A stretch of DNA of 64,000 bases from Lantana camara. Taxonomy: Eukaryota; Streptophyta; Magnoliopsida; Lamiales; Verbenaceae. The first letter of the stretch is position 1. Each line of letters starts with the position of its first letter. The stretch lies in NCBI GenBank assembly GCA_037501455.1, contig CM074861.1, forward strand, positions 91,179,001 through 91,243,000, written 5' to 3'. Both the position numbers and the translations under genes were made by a program. Under the pieces are notes generated by a model. The model saw only the letters and a list, made by a program, of their open reading frames with translations. It searched no databases and was not told where the DNA came from. This document shows, piece by piece, positions 10,016 through 20,513 of the stretch.

Positions 10016-10610
10016 GGAAAGGCAACAAAGTAGGAGTGGTTGGAATGAATGTTGTTCTTAAAACATTGTTTTTTGGTGTTAACTTTGAAAACATGTAATT
10101 TGAAGACTTGTTGTTTACGTTATTGCACTTTTGTTTTATGTTAGACTGAGTTTTTCAGTAGTTTGAAACAGAAACAGATTGTCATGTTTTATCTCATTCC
10201 ATGATGTTTTAAACAAGTTGTTATACTGTTTTTATTCAGACAATTTGTTGTTATGTTCCTATGGCTATTTGTTGTTATGTTCCTATGGCATACATATTGG
10301 CATTATCAGTTTACTTGATCTATTTTGATTTTCAAGATGGTATTGAGCTATAAAAAATAAAATTTTGGCACACAGTTTATTACACAACAACAACAAACTG
10401 TAGAAAAGAGGGAAAACGCAAAAAAAAGGCGCCAAAATTGGTTAAAAATTAGGGTTCGGTCTTCAGTTATCAGCAAGGCGGACGGCAGGACCAAAATTGT
10501 AAAAAAAGTGGTAGTTCAGTGACCATTCTTGTAAAATTGGAAGGTCGGGAACTAAAAGATAATAAGTTGTATAGTTGGATGACCAAAATTGTAATTATCC
10601 CTATCCGTAA

Positions 10611-10948
10611 TCATCCCAACTATTCAATACATACTTAATTCCGAACCCAAAATTACTCTTTCTCTATATAAAGCTAAAATTATTGTTTTTTATTATATGT
10701 TGTGTGAGGTTTTGCAGATTATTTAATTTATATATTTATGCTATATACATAATCGACTGAATTAAATATTCTGGTAAATATTAACTTGACTCCAATTAAT
10801 ATTTATTTATGGCTAATAAAGTTTCGGCTGGATTAGATCAAACTCCAAACTAGTATAATGAAGGTTTATGAATTAAATTTGCGGGCTCAATAGGATACAA
10901 GGTGTCACTCATCATTGTTTGATAGAGGCGAAACAAAAGCTGCCAGTC
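10611..10948. other. GLR copy b downstream flank
   Basis: AT-rich, no gene. The last 90 bases resemble the sequence downstream of GLR copy c (22480-22567), marking the 3' edge of the duplicated GLR unit. Confidence 0.5.
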
Positions 10949-11608
10949 TTAGTGAATTTTACATGGAAAGTCTACTGATATTGAGGTTAATTCCTTGTTT
11001 TGATTTGCGTTAGCAAGCTCAACGTCCCCTTTTATCATCTGAGATGATTCCCCTTGTTGCTTAGTCAAATGATCCTCCTCTACTTGAAAATCTGCACTCT
11101 TTCTGTGGGGAGAATCAGGAATCGAGAAGGTAGAACTCCTTGTGCCATTAGTATGTGGAGAGGTCAGTGAAAAATTTGACGGACTTGATTCAAAATATTC
11201 ATTGCAGGATTCTGTTACTGGCTTCATGAAGCCACTCTCTCTTTCTATCTGTTCATTCCTTAAAGTGTGAGGACCAGGATCTCTACTGTTAAACCTTCGA
11301 AGTAATTCCATTGTCTTGATCCATATTGTTGACTCAGGATTAGAGTGATCAAAGACATGCCAATTTTCTCTTAGGAACCTAATCACATAGATTATCAAGG
11401 CTAAAACTGCAACAATTCCTACTATAGAAAAGAGTCCGCCGAAGCTTCCTAGGCCAATACTCTGTGATGAAACTAAGGTTCTAGAGTCTGGACATTTGGT
11501 CTCATCTCCCAACCATGAATTTTCAATCTCTCGCATCCTGTCACTCTCGGTGACCTTTAATATAGCTCTTGAAATATCAGGTAGCGGTGGTGACCCTCTC
11601 GGAAAGAC
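10949..11608 (-). pseudogene. GLR copy b exon 5 (S2 end, M4, cytosolic tail)
   Basis: Follows a TATTGCAG acceptor and reads VFPRGSPPLPDISRAILKV, the end of the second ligand-binding lobe. A hydrophobic M4 segment follows (GLFSIVGIVAVLALIIYVI), then a serine-rich cytosolic tail ending DFPCKIH and a normal stop. It is open throughout, unlike the matching exon of copy c, which has a TAG after FSPTSPHT..., so this exon retains the ancestral C terminus. Confidence 0.88.
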
Positions 11609-11720
11609 CTGCAATACATACATACAATAAACACAAACAAGCATGAGAAAAACCTTATGCAAGAATTTTATGGATAAAAAATCTAAAAAGGATTGAGGGA
11701 GATAAAGTAGAGCCACATAC

Positions 11721-13522
11721 AAAGGCAGCAAAACCACCAGCCTTATATGTGGGGCCAGCCATAGTGTATTTTGAACAGTACTTGGAAAGCATCAGCTTCA
11801 CATATGGGATTTCATCAAAAGCAGCAGCTATACCACCATTTTTACTTCCTTTGGAGAAAAGTTCATCAAGTTCCTTCGGCGAGTTATATGCCACGAGTTT
11901 GGATTCATGAAAGTGCATACTTTTTAGAAGTCCAAAAACAAATGAACCCTTTTTGTACCCCACATTTTCATTGTTTCTAATAAGCTCATTAATATCTGTA
12001 ATGGTAGGCTTTAGCTGCTGAACTGTCATTATTGAAGTAAGACTGGCGGTATAAGTTTGGGTTAGTATTAGAACCACCAAGAACCATGTAACCAGTACGG
12101 ATTACACTACAACAAAATTTGGTTATTGGGACACAAGAAAGCATCCTTATATGCTACATATTGAGACACTTTTAGTTTTAGGGACACTTAATATAAATGT
12201 CGCATATATTGCTGTCACATAAAGTTTTGGGACACTTAAAATGCCTCAATAAGTTATTTTGTTGAGATACTTATATTTGTCCTATTAGTGAATTTATAAG
12301 ACACATATAAATGTCCCTATAATTAATGTTGGGACACTTATTTATGTTTAAAATTATATTATTCTAATTATATATTTTGTTATTTTGATAATATCTTTTG
12401 ACAAAATGTCACTTTTTGTTATTTTTTTCTTCCGTAACATGTTAAGAAATTACACTTTAATTTTTTCAATTAAAACAACGAAATAATGAACATCCAATAA
12501 AAAATGAATTCTTTAACAAAACTCACCAAAATAACAATAATTTTATATTACACAAGGAGAATAATCTGTATACAAGAAAATTATTCTAACTCCCTAATAT
12601 TACAAACTCAATTTCTTTACTTTGAAGTCTAGTCTGGATTCTATACTTCAAAGTCTAGTCTGGATTCTCCACAGGATCTAACATAATTCACCAATGTAAT
12701 TCATCAAACAAACAACCTGTATTCACAAAATATACTTTAATTTCTTTTATAAGAATATATGTATAGAAATAATTTTTACACAACACAGTGAGAAGAATTC
12801 AATGCTATTAAGAAGCATAATCTGCAAATTGAGTAATAGCTTATTCTCATAAGAACGAACAATCATATATTACTCCCGTAAGAACAAACAATCAAATATT
12901 CAATATAATTGGTTCATATATAAATAGAAAAATAATTCAAAAATTACCCAAATTATGCCATCTCTTGAAATCCTTCATCTATACATCATCACCAACACCT
13001 TTTTTGAAAGCCAAACCAACTCTTAATTCTCTGCGTAAGATACAGAAAATGAGATAATATTAATAAACTAAAAATATAAGTACTAAAAAAAGTGTGAACA
13101 AAGATATTGATAAGAAATTGAGAATAGAGATTAAGAATAGATTACCTCGACACCAATAAATTGAATAATTTGCTTGGTTATGAGAAAATTGATCTAAAGA
13201 TCAATTCAGAAAAGAAGAAGAGGGAGAGAAGAGTGGATTGTAAATAAGAGAGAATAAACCGTAGAGTGAATATAATAAAAAAGAAAGAAGTGGTGAGAAG
13301 TTGGAAAAAGAGAAGTGGTGAGAGGTTGGATTCTGAACTCCCACGATTTGGTAAGTAGTTTTAATTATAAATGTCTCTATAAATATAATTATTAGGATAC
13401 AATAATTAAGTATCCTAATATCACACTTTTGAGACATTAATAAATAAGTATCTCAAATTAAGTGTCTTAATATTTACATTTTTTTGTAGTTAACCTAGCT
13501 AAGTTGCTGGTCATCTTCTCCT
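11721..13522 (-). pseudogene. GLR copy b exon 4 (M3 and S2), split by a CACTA-like insertion
   Basis: Encodes the end of M3 with the TYTASLTSIMTVQQL signature (the GLR version of the SYTANLAAF gating motif) and most of the S2 lobe, to a donor at 11720-11715 (GCCTTT|GTATGT). The first 30 bases of the exon lie at 13522-13493, the rest at 12104-11721; 12105-13489 is the inserted element. Compared with copy c there is one extra Ala codon near the donor and a few extra bases at the insertion scar. Confidence 0.85.
12105..13489. mobile_element. CACTA-like non-autonomous DNA transposon in GLR exon 4
   Basis: The left end is CACTACAACAAAATTT; the right end reads, inverted, CTACAAAAAAATG. Both sides are flanked by TTA (12102-12104 and 13490-13492), consistent with a 3-bp target duplication, although the paralogous empty site in copy c differs by a few bases. 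Subterminal regions are full of short motifs of the form GGGACACTTA in both orientations, typical of CACTA subterminal arrays. The 1.4-kb interior is AT-rich with no convincing coding region. Confidence 0.7.
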
Positions 13523-13558
13523 CTACAAAAGAGAATGCAGTTAAATTTATTATGAGAT

Positions 13559-13703
13559 AGGCGTAATTACACTGACAACCCTGAGGTTGGCCTAATTACA
13601 CGAGCTTCAAATGATGTTTGATGATCTACAGAAACCTTCCCAAACCTAAAGGGAAGTTTTTGTGAGAAAGCCGAACCCAGGGTATGTCGGTGTAATAATC
13701 CCT
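13559..13703. mobile_element. Small TIR element in GLR copy b intron 3
   Basis: Imperfect inverted repeats (TAATTACACTGACAACCCTGAGG and, inverted, ATTATTACACCGACATACCCTGGG). The same element sits in copy c at 23788-23893 with a 33-base internal gap, so it predates the GLR duplication. No target duplication was identified. Confidence 0.5.
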
Positions 13704-13763
13704 TGGATTAATAAAACTACTTCTCTAGCTATTTAAAATTCTTACTGTGAGCGAAGACCATAG

Positions 13764-13953
13764 TGTATTGGAGGATATCGGGAGTTATGGAAAGATTGAC
13801 TCCAACTTTATGGAAGATTCCAGACAGATTATATTTATATTTATTTGATTGATTGTATTTCCTTTTTCGTCTTTTTTAGGATTTGTATTGTGCTTTGTAT
13901 CCACACACATTATGCAATATACAAAATATTTCCTCCATTCTTCATCTTTTACA
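13764..13953 (+). mobile_element. 5' LTR (190 bp) of a truncated Ty1/copia element
   Basis: Starts TGTATTGGAGG exactly where GLR exon 3 homology ends, and ends ...CTTTTACA directly before the primer binding site TGGTATTAGAGC (13954-13965), complementary to the initiator Met-tRNA 3' end. It contains an AT-rich stretch with TTTATTTGATTG. The matching 3' LTR is absent. Confidence 0.7.
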
Positions 13954-14229
13954 TGGTATTAGAGCAGGTTTTAAAATCTGTCTTTTCTTTTTGACATGAC
14001 TATGAGTGAAATTAAAGGTGATGAACAACATCTCTATCGCCTATGCTCATTAGATTCGTGTAGTTTACCACAAAATCGAGACGACAAGACTGCTGGAACC
14101 AGCTTGTCACGTACCAGCCACGCAGCTGTTGTAATTGGAACTAGCTGACCGCACATAGGTCAGACTGATGGTATCAGACTCCCTGTTGTTGCTACTAGAA
14201 CAAATTCATCAGTTCCAGTCTGCAACCTG

Positions 14230-14870
14230 TCAAGCAACTATGGTACATGGATCGTTGATACCGGTGCGACAAGTCATATAACTTATGATGTTGATTCGTT
14301 ATCAAACGTCGATTTTCAACCAAACATACCACCTGTACAGATCCCTAATGGTACGAGAGAAGAAGTTCGTGCCGTGGGCAAAGTCGATCTTGGAGACGGA
14401 CTCACGCTGGAACGAGTTCTTGGAGTCCCTAATTTTTGTTTCAATTTATTATCTATAAGTAAATTGACAAAAGATTTAAATTGCTCTGTGACATTCACAT
14501 CCGATCATTTTATGATTCAGGATTTAACCACGAGAAAGCTGATTGGAGAGGGCAAAGAGCAAAACGACCTATATCATCTTGAGCAAACGAGAGGGTCAAA
14601 GGCTTTAGTCGCTGGTACTTCGGGTAGTGCAAGTCTGTGGCATCATCGATTGGGGCATTTACCGATAAATCGTATCTCATTGGTACCAAATATACAAGTT
14701 TCCTCTAATTGTAAGAAAACTTTAATGTGTGATGCTTGTTATCGTGTAAAACAAACTCAAGCACCTTTTCCTAATAGTACGAGTAAAACGACGCATGTCT
14801 TCGATTTGATTCATTGTGATATTTGGAGACCCTATAATACAACATCACATCCTGGTAGTCATGATTCATC
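14230..14870 (+). pseudogene. Copia protease/integrase N-terminal fragment
   Basis: Reads TWIVDTGATSHIT (protease active site DTG), then VLGVPNFCFNLLSISKLTKD, the GAG-pre-integrase block LWHHRLGHLPINRI, and CDACYRVKQTQAPFP followed by FDLIHCDIW at the start of the integrase core. All of gag and everything after the first integrase aspartate are missing. Near 14855-14875 the copia reading stops and a gypsy reverse transcriptase begins in another frame, with no LTR between. This is a deletion or recombination remnant, not a functional gene. Confidence 0.85.
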
Positions 14871-17364
14871 CAAGCCAAAGATATCTCAAAGACCGGTTTC
14901 AATACGAGATATGGGCATTATGAATTTATAGTTATGCCTTTTGGTTTAACGAATGCACCGGCAGCTTTTATAGACATGATGCATAGAATTTTTCAACCGT
15001 TTCTTGATAAATTTGTTGTAATTTTCATTGATGATATTTTGGTCTTTTCCAAGTCGGTCGAGGATCATGCAAAGCATTTCAAGCTTGTGTTGAAAACTTT
15101 GAAGGAACATCAATTATTCGCGAAGTTTAGCAAATGTGAATTTTGGATCGACCGGGTTTCTTTCTTGGGTCATATTATTTCAGGTCACGGATTGGAAGTC
15201 GATCCCTCAAAGATTGAAGCGGTGTTGAAGTGGGAGAAGCCAAAGAACGCGTCCAAGATTAGAAGTTTCTTGGGATTGGCGGGATATTATAGGAGGTTCG
15301 TGCAAGACTTCTCTAAGATAGCTGCTCCTTTAACCCGGCTAACAAAGAAAGATGTTAAGTATGTGTGGGATGACTCTTGTGAGAAGAGTTTCAATATCTT
15401 AAAAGAGAAGTTGGTTTCAGCTCCGGTTTTAACCCTTCCGGAGGGTTGTGAAGGGTACGCGGTTCATACGGATGCGTCAAAGGAAGGTTTGGGGTGTGTT
15501 CTAACTCAGAAAGGAAAGGTGATTGCTTATGCATCTCGGAAATTGAAGGAATATGAAAAGAACTACCCGACACATGATCTTGAACTTGCAGCAGTAATAT
15601 TTGCACTCGAAAAATGGAGACATTACTTGTATGAAGTGTCTTTTGAGATTTTCACTTATCATAAGAGTCTCCAATATCTATTCACACAAAAAGATCTTAA
15701 TCTGAGGCAACGGTGATGGATGGAAAAACTAGAGGATTATGATTGTGTTATTAAGTATCATCCCGGGAAGGTTAACGTAGTTGCCGATGCTTTAAGTAGG
15801 AAGGTTGGTGCTTTCAATTTGAAAGTTGGATTGAGTAATAGAGTTGAGCCTATTGTGATCAGAGTTCGAGTTTTCAATATCTCCATTCAACCGGAATTAA
15901 AGCATAGAATGTTTGAGGCTCAAAGTAAGGATCCGAAAGTTCAGAGGTTGGTTGCTAAGGCAAGACGGGATCCATAAAGTCCATTCGGGTTCGATGAAAC
16001 CGGTCTTCTTCGTTTCAAGAACCGAGCGGTAGTACCCGATGAGTTGAAAAGGGTATTACTTGAGGAAGCTCACAAGTCTGCTTATTCGGTCCATCCCGGA
16101 GGGAATAAAATGTACAAGGATCTAAAGCAATATTATTGGTGGTATGAGTTGAAGAAGGATGTAGTCGAGTTTGTGAAGCATTGTTTGACGTGTCAGAAAG
16201 TTAAAGTCGAGCATCAAAAGCCCGGAGGACTTCTACAGTCGTTACCTATTCCCGAATGGAAGTGGGAACAGGTGACAATGGATTTTATATACGGGGTTAC
16301 CGAAGGTGAAGGGTGGATATGATGGTATTTAGGTTATCGTGGATCGGTTAACGAAGCCTGCTTATTTTCTACCCGTCCGAATGACATACAAGGTCCGTAA
16401 GTTGGCCAAGATCTATAATAGAGAAATTATTCGACTTCATGGGATTCCAGTGAGTATTGTTTCTGATAGAGATCCCAGATTTACTTCAAAGTTATGGCAA
16501 GAACTGCAAGGAATTTTGGGCACGGAACTCCAATTCAACACGGCATTTCATCCCCAAACTGATGGTCAGTCCGAGAGGGTTATTCGTTATTTGGAAGATT
16601 TACTTCGAGCGTGTGCTTTGGATTTTCAAAATTCGTGGCATGACCAACTTCCGTTGATTGAATGCGCATATAACAATAGTTATCAAGCCTCAATTGGTAT
16701 GGCTCCTTACGAGTTACTTTATGGTCGAAAATATCGGTCACCATTATTCTTTGGTTTAGAGGAGTTGAGATGGACAAAACAAGAAGGAGTAGAGAAAGGT
16801 GAGAAAATTGAGAAACCTTCCAAAGCCGTGAGGGCTATGATTGAAAAAGTTCAACAAATACAACAACGGATGAAAGCTGCACAAGATAGACAAAAAAGTT
16901 ATGCAGATATTCGCAGGAGGGATCTTAAATTTGAAGTGGGGGACCGGGTTTTCTTGAAGGTGTCTCCACGAAAAGGGTTTTCTAGAATTAGAAAAGACGG
17001 AAAGCTTAATCCTCGTTATTTGGGTCCATTTGAAATTATCGAGAGGATTGGGGAAGTAGCTTATAGGTTGCATTTACTGCCTAATCTTACCGGGATTCAT
17101 AATGTTTTTCACGTATCTCAGTTAAGAAAGTACTATCCGGATGAAACTGAAATTCTCCCCGTTGAAGAAGTGGAATTGGAACCGAATTTGTCATTTGTTC
17201 AGAAACCGATTAGAATTTTGGACAGAAAATATCAAGAGTTGAGGAACCGGAATATTCCTACGGTCAAGGTTTTATGGCGAAGTGATAAAACCGAAGAGAT
17301 GACTTGGGAACCGGAAGAGAAAATGAAGAGGTTCCACCCGGAGTTATTCTCTTCCAATCAGTGA
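14871..17364 (+). pseudogene. Ty3/gypsy (chromovirus, Tekay/Del-like) pol, 5'-truncated and interrupted
   Basis: Starts abruptly inside reverse transcriptase ([28 protein letters not shown]), with the catalytic box IDDILVFSK. Next come RNase H ([14 protein letters not shown]), the integrase zinc finger (HPGGNKMYKDLKQYYWW...CLTCQ), and the DDE core with VSDRDPRF and HPQTDGQSERV. The C-terminal tail ends VLWRSD...EEMTWEPEE, which I read as a chromodomain. Lesions are an in-frame TGA at 15714-15716, TAA at 15975-15977, a frameshift near 16305 and TAG at 16330-16332. Gag, protease and the N-terminal part of RT are missing. The stop ends 20 bases before the polypurine tract of LTR B, so pol and LTR B belong to one element. 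Confidence 0.88.
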
Positions 17365-17384
17365 ATCTGGGGACCAGATTCTTC

Positions 17385-17399
17385 TAAGGGGGGAAGAGT
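17385..17399 (+). other. Polypurine tract of the LTR B element
   Basis: AAGGGGGGAAGAG immediately before the LTR start TGTAATGCCC. Confidence 0.75.
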
Positions 17400-18307
17400 T
17401 GTAATGCCCAAATTTTCGGAAGTTCAGGTAAGCACGCCACGTACGGGTCTTCGGGAGTTGGGGGTTTAATTTAATCATCTTACTCGTTTATTTATAACTT
17501 TCATGATATTATATGCATTATATCTTTACGCATTAAATGAATTATCGTTGAATTGAATCTACGTGAATTAATTGATAATGTGCCTAAATGCTTTTACGTG
17601 GATTTAATTGCATTATGTGTATTGGAGCTAAGTGATTAATTTCTATGGATTGAAACTTGATTGCATTCATTCAAATATTTCAAGGACGTAAGTGCAAATA
17701 ATGGTGAGTAGTGAGAGTTAGTGGAAGACTATAATATATCTTGTATATTCCATCTCTCCCACATTTCATACACTCACATTTCATACAAAAATCTCACACA
17801 ATTACATACACTCATACACGGTTTTTACACCAAGGAAGGAAGGAGAATTTCATCTCATAATTCAAGCTTTAATTCAAGAAGGAAGTGTACAAGTTGAAGC
17901 ATCATCATCATCATCTCCTAATTTCATCCATTTTATTTCCCATTTCAAGGTATAATATGAAAGTATATGAATCTCTTGAATGGTGATTAGGTAGGGTTTA
18001 TGGATTAGGTGATAAATTCTTGTGTATTTATGACTAGGTGCATGATTATGATATAAAGGATTGAAAGCTTGCATAAAAACATTGAAATATATGGAAGTGG
18101 GAAGCATGAATAATTATGGGGTTTTCATGATTGATTTTGGTGCTTTGATGCATATTTCTTGGTTTATATGATGGATAAGTAAAATATAATGTGTAATTGA
18201 TGTGTTTGGATACTTGTCATGGATTGGAATTTCATTTGTTATGGGTTTGAGGATTTTGGTTCGAATCCCCTGTTTTCCCCTGCACTTTTCCGCGCCAACT
18301 GAGCAGA

Positions 18308-18431
18308 CCCACACGGGCGTTTGGTGCCTTAGACCATTTTGCAAACGCCCGTGTGGAAGCCGTCTGTTCCCCAACTCGAACCTCCAAACGCCCATTTGGT
18401 ATTCCTTCACAAAATCCACACGGGCGTGTGG
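18308..18431 (+). repeat. Cluster of CACACGGGCGTTTG-type inverted motifs in LTR B
   Basis: Four motifs, alternating in orientation: CCACACGGGCGTTTGG, CAAACGCCCGTGTGG, CCAAACGCCCATTTGG and CCACACGGGCGTGTGG. Adjacent copies can pair with each other. They occupy the place where LTRs A and F have CCCGGCCGGG palindromes. Confidence 0.7.
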
Positions 18432-19010
18432 AAAGCTTCTGTCACGTTTTTTTAAGTTTTTCTTGTTTTACGTGCTTTCTTCGTGCATTCTTTTCCATGA
18501 CCTTTTTCAAGCTCTTTTAAGTGTTTTGAGGCATTCGCATGGGTGAAATTCACGTATGCATGTATGATTATACGAGCACGAAAGTTTCCTTGCATTGCAT
18601 ATGAATTAAGCTATGAAATCTCATTTATTATGATCCATACTTGAGAATATGTGTCCAATATATGTGTTATGATGCTCGCAGTGTGCCTTAATGGTCTAAC
18701 CATGCTATAGTATTGCATGACTTTGTCGTTAGTCTTAATTGGTTCATAAGAGTCGAGTCTTGCGTACACTTGTCCTTGTTACATAGATCACGGTCCCGGT
18801 GACGAGGAACGCGCTCTATAGGGTGTTTCTTTGCTGTTTTGGTTGGTAAAGGTGAGGTTAATTCTAGATATATAGAACACATACGACCCTATGTGATGTT
18901 TTAAGCCAAAATGTATCTATGTATCCATAATTTTCCTAACTTTATGAATTTCCACAGATTTCCTGAATTGATTGACTGTATTGGCAAGTAAGCATGTTCA
19001 CTGTGGGCCC

Positions 19011-19200
19011 GAGGGTAGCGTATTGAGCCAACCGGGAAAGCAAGGGCTGACGGGTAACTCTTGAGCTATCCTCACCATGTTGGGATCACCTCTGAATCCA
19101 CCAGGAGGTTTGGTGGAGGAAGAAATCCCGTGCGTGGGAGTCATGTTCCCGACGTACACCATAATTAGATGGTTGGGTCTTGCAAGCCCACCATCACCCG
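19011..19200 (+). other. Conserved hairpin-forming block in LTR B
   Basis: Same block as at 5283. Stem 1 here is GAGGGTAGC (19011-19019) with GCTATCCTC (19065-19073). The ninth pair is C-G instead of T-A, a compensatory change, and one G-C has become G-U. A TGA interrupts the frame that is open in LTRs C, F and G. Stem 3 is ATGG(T)TGGG with CCCACCAT. Confidence 0.6.
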
Positions 19201-20272
19201 GAGGAAGAAGGGTTCATGAAACTGCTAATTGATCGCACATAATGACTTGTATGATCACTTAATAAATTGAAACACTCATGATTGTTCACTTTTGGAGTAA
19301 GGTTGGAGATTGCCCTCACTTGCCGGGCCACGGATTGAATTGTTAATGATTGTATTGTTAAATTGTTTTGGTTGTAGTTTCGGGCGAGAATTGATTCCAT
19401 TCTTGACCTTATTTTGATTCTCTTAGAAAATCTTACCCAAGATTATAACTTGCATAATATGTGCGCTTATATTTATTTAAACCCCTCACTCAGTCTTTCT
19501 TAGATTGACACCTCACATTTTCAGTTTTGCAGGATTGAGTGCTAGGTGGGATCGAGTCAGGTCTTTTATTGTTTGAGTCTAGCACTTGTCATTTTCATGT
19601 CATGTACATTATGGATCCTTATGTTGTTATGTTTCGCTCTTGAGAATTGGGGTTGTAAATATTGAAATGTTGACTATGGACTTGTAGATGATAATGAATG
19701 TATATTATATTGATTCCGCTTTATTGGTCCGCAATATGTTGACTATGGACTTGTAGATGTAACTATGCAGCAGGAGTATAAAATACGCTTTAGAATACTT
19801 TTTCCCATAAGAATATGCCTTTAATTATGAATTACTGTTTTGATACCTTTTATGCATTTAAGATGGTTTTGTAGGATCAGTTTAATCATATTTGGTGCTC
19901 CTATTCTTGTCTTTCTAGGTTTTTCCAACCTTCAAGCCATAGTATTGAAACTAATATGAAAATGTTTACATTAGCACCACTAGCCTATCCTGTGAGGAAC
20001 ATATATGTCAGAAAATTGGCTTAAAGTTTCAAGTAATCTTTCAAGCATGACGTAACTAATAGATTTCAGTCCATTTTACATTCAGAAAGACTAGTTGTGT
20101 CACTTTTGGTTGATAACCATGGAGTGCAGGCATTATAGTTTCCTTTAAAGAAGTTGACTTAAGAAGTAATGACAGAATGTATCCAACTGAAACCAATATT
20201 CACGTATTAGTGTCCACCCAACCTAATCGATATCTTCGAATTCTGAGTGTGTGTGTGAGAAAGAGATAGTAC

Positions 20273-20513
20273 CTGCTTCAGCTGCACCAACATCTCTCTT
20301 GGAGCCCCTGATATAGAGAACAAGCCTAGTCTTGTAATATTCATGTGTGATGTAGAAATCAGAAAGTGCCATATTGATGCAGTTCAACTCCACTCCATCT
20401 CTTAAGGGGATAGGCATTTTCTGTGCAGTGGCCTTATTGTTGCTCAAAATATTTATGCAGAGAATGAAAATGAAGAGAGAGAGAACAGCTAGGATGGGAG
20501 GTTTATTATCCAT
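20273..20513 (-). pseudogene. GLR copy b exon 1
   Basis: Signal peptide (ILAVLSLFIFILCINIL) and start of the ligand-binding domain, ending at a GCAG|GTAC donor like copies a and c. The segment corresponding to VLDMDSDDGRIA in copy c is deleted in frame, leaving RDGVELNCINMALSDFY. A TATA-like sequence (TATATAAAC, minus strand) lies about 36 bases upstream. Confidence 0.82.

Larger units (their letters stand above)
8633..10601 (+). mobile_element. Non-autonomous Mutator-like element (MULE), 1.97 kb
   Basis: Near-perfect terminal inverted repeats of about 135 bp (8633 to about 8770 and about 10463 to 10601), both starting GGGATAATTACAATTTT. It is flanked by a perfect 9-bp direct duplication TATCCGTAA (8624-8632 and 10602-10610). 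Between the TIRs are fragments of what looks like a MULE transposase gene (9369-9779 and 9914-10015). The catalytic middle part is absent, so it is an internal-deletion derivative that could move only with help. The remainder of the interior is non-coding. Confidence 0.88.
17400..19760 (+). mobile_element. LTR B: 3' LTR of the gypsy chromovirus, truncated at its 3' end
   Basis: Begins TGTAATGCCCAAATTTTCGG after the polypurine tract and shares the LTR A/C/F architecture: palindrome cluster (18308-18431), donor-like site at 18852, structured block (19011-19200) and acceptor-like TTTTGCAG at 19531-19532. The terminal segment seen in the other LTRs (with GCGGGGGTGTGGCATCTC) is missing. At the broken end a 24-base sequence starting ATGTTGACTATGGACTTG occurs twice (about 19666 and 19736), and GLR intron 1 homology resumes at about 19761. 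Confidence 0.8.
10949..20513 (-). pseudogene. Glutamate receptor-like pseudogene, copy b (interrupted by transposons)
   Basis: Plant GLRs are plasma-membrane ligand-gated cation channels. In copy b the recognisable parts, in gene order, are exon 1 (20513-20273), intron 1 to about 19761, then a stub of exon 3 (13763-13746), exon 4 (13522-13493 and 12104-11721, split by a CACTA-like element) and exon 5 (11608-10949). All of exon 2 (most of the ligand-binding domain) and most of exon 3 (M1 and pore) are gone. A composite of copia fragment, gypsy pol and LTR B occupies 13764-19760 in their place. Exon 1 has also lost 12 codons in frame compared with copy c. Exons 4-5 are nearly identical to copy c. 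Non-functional. Confidence 0.9.
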
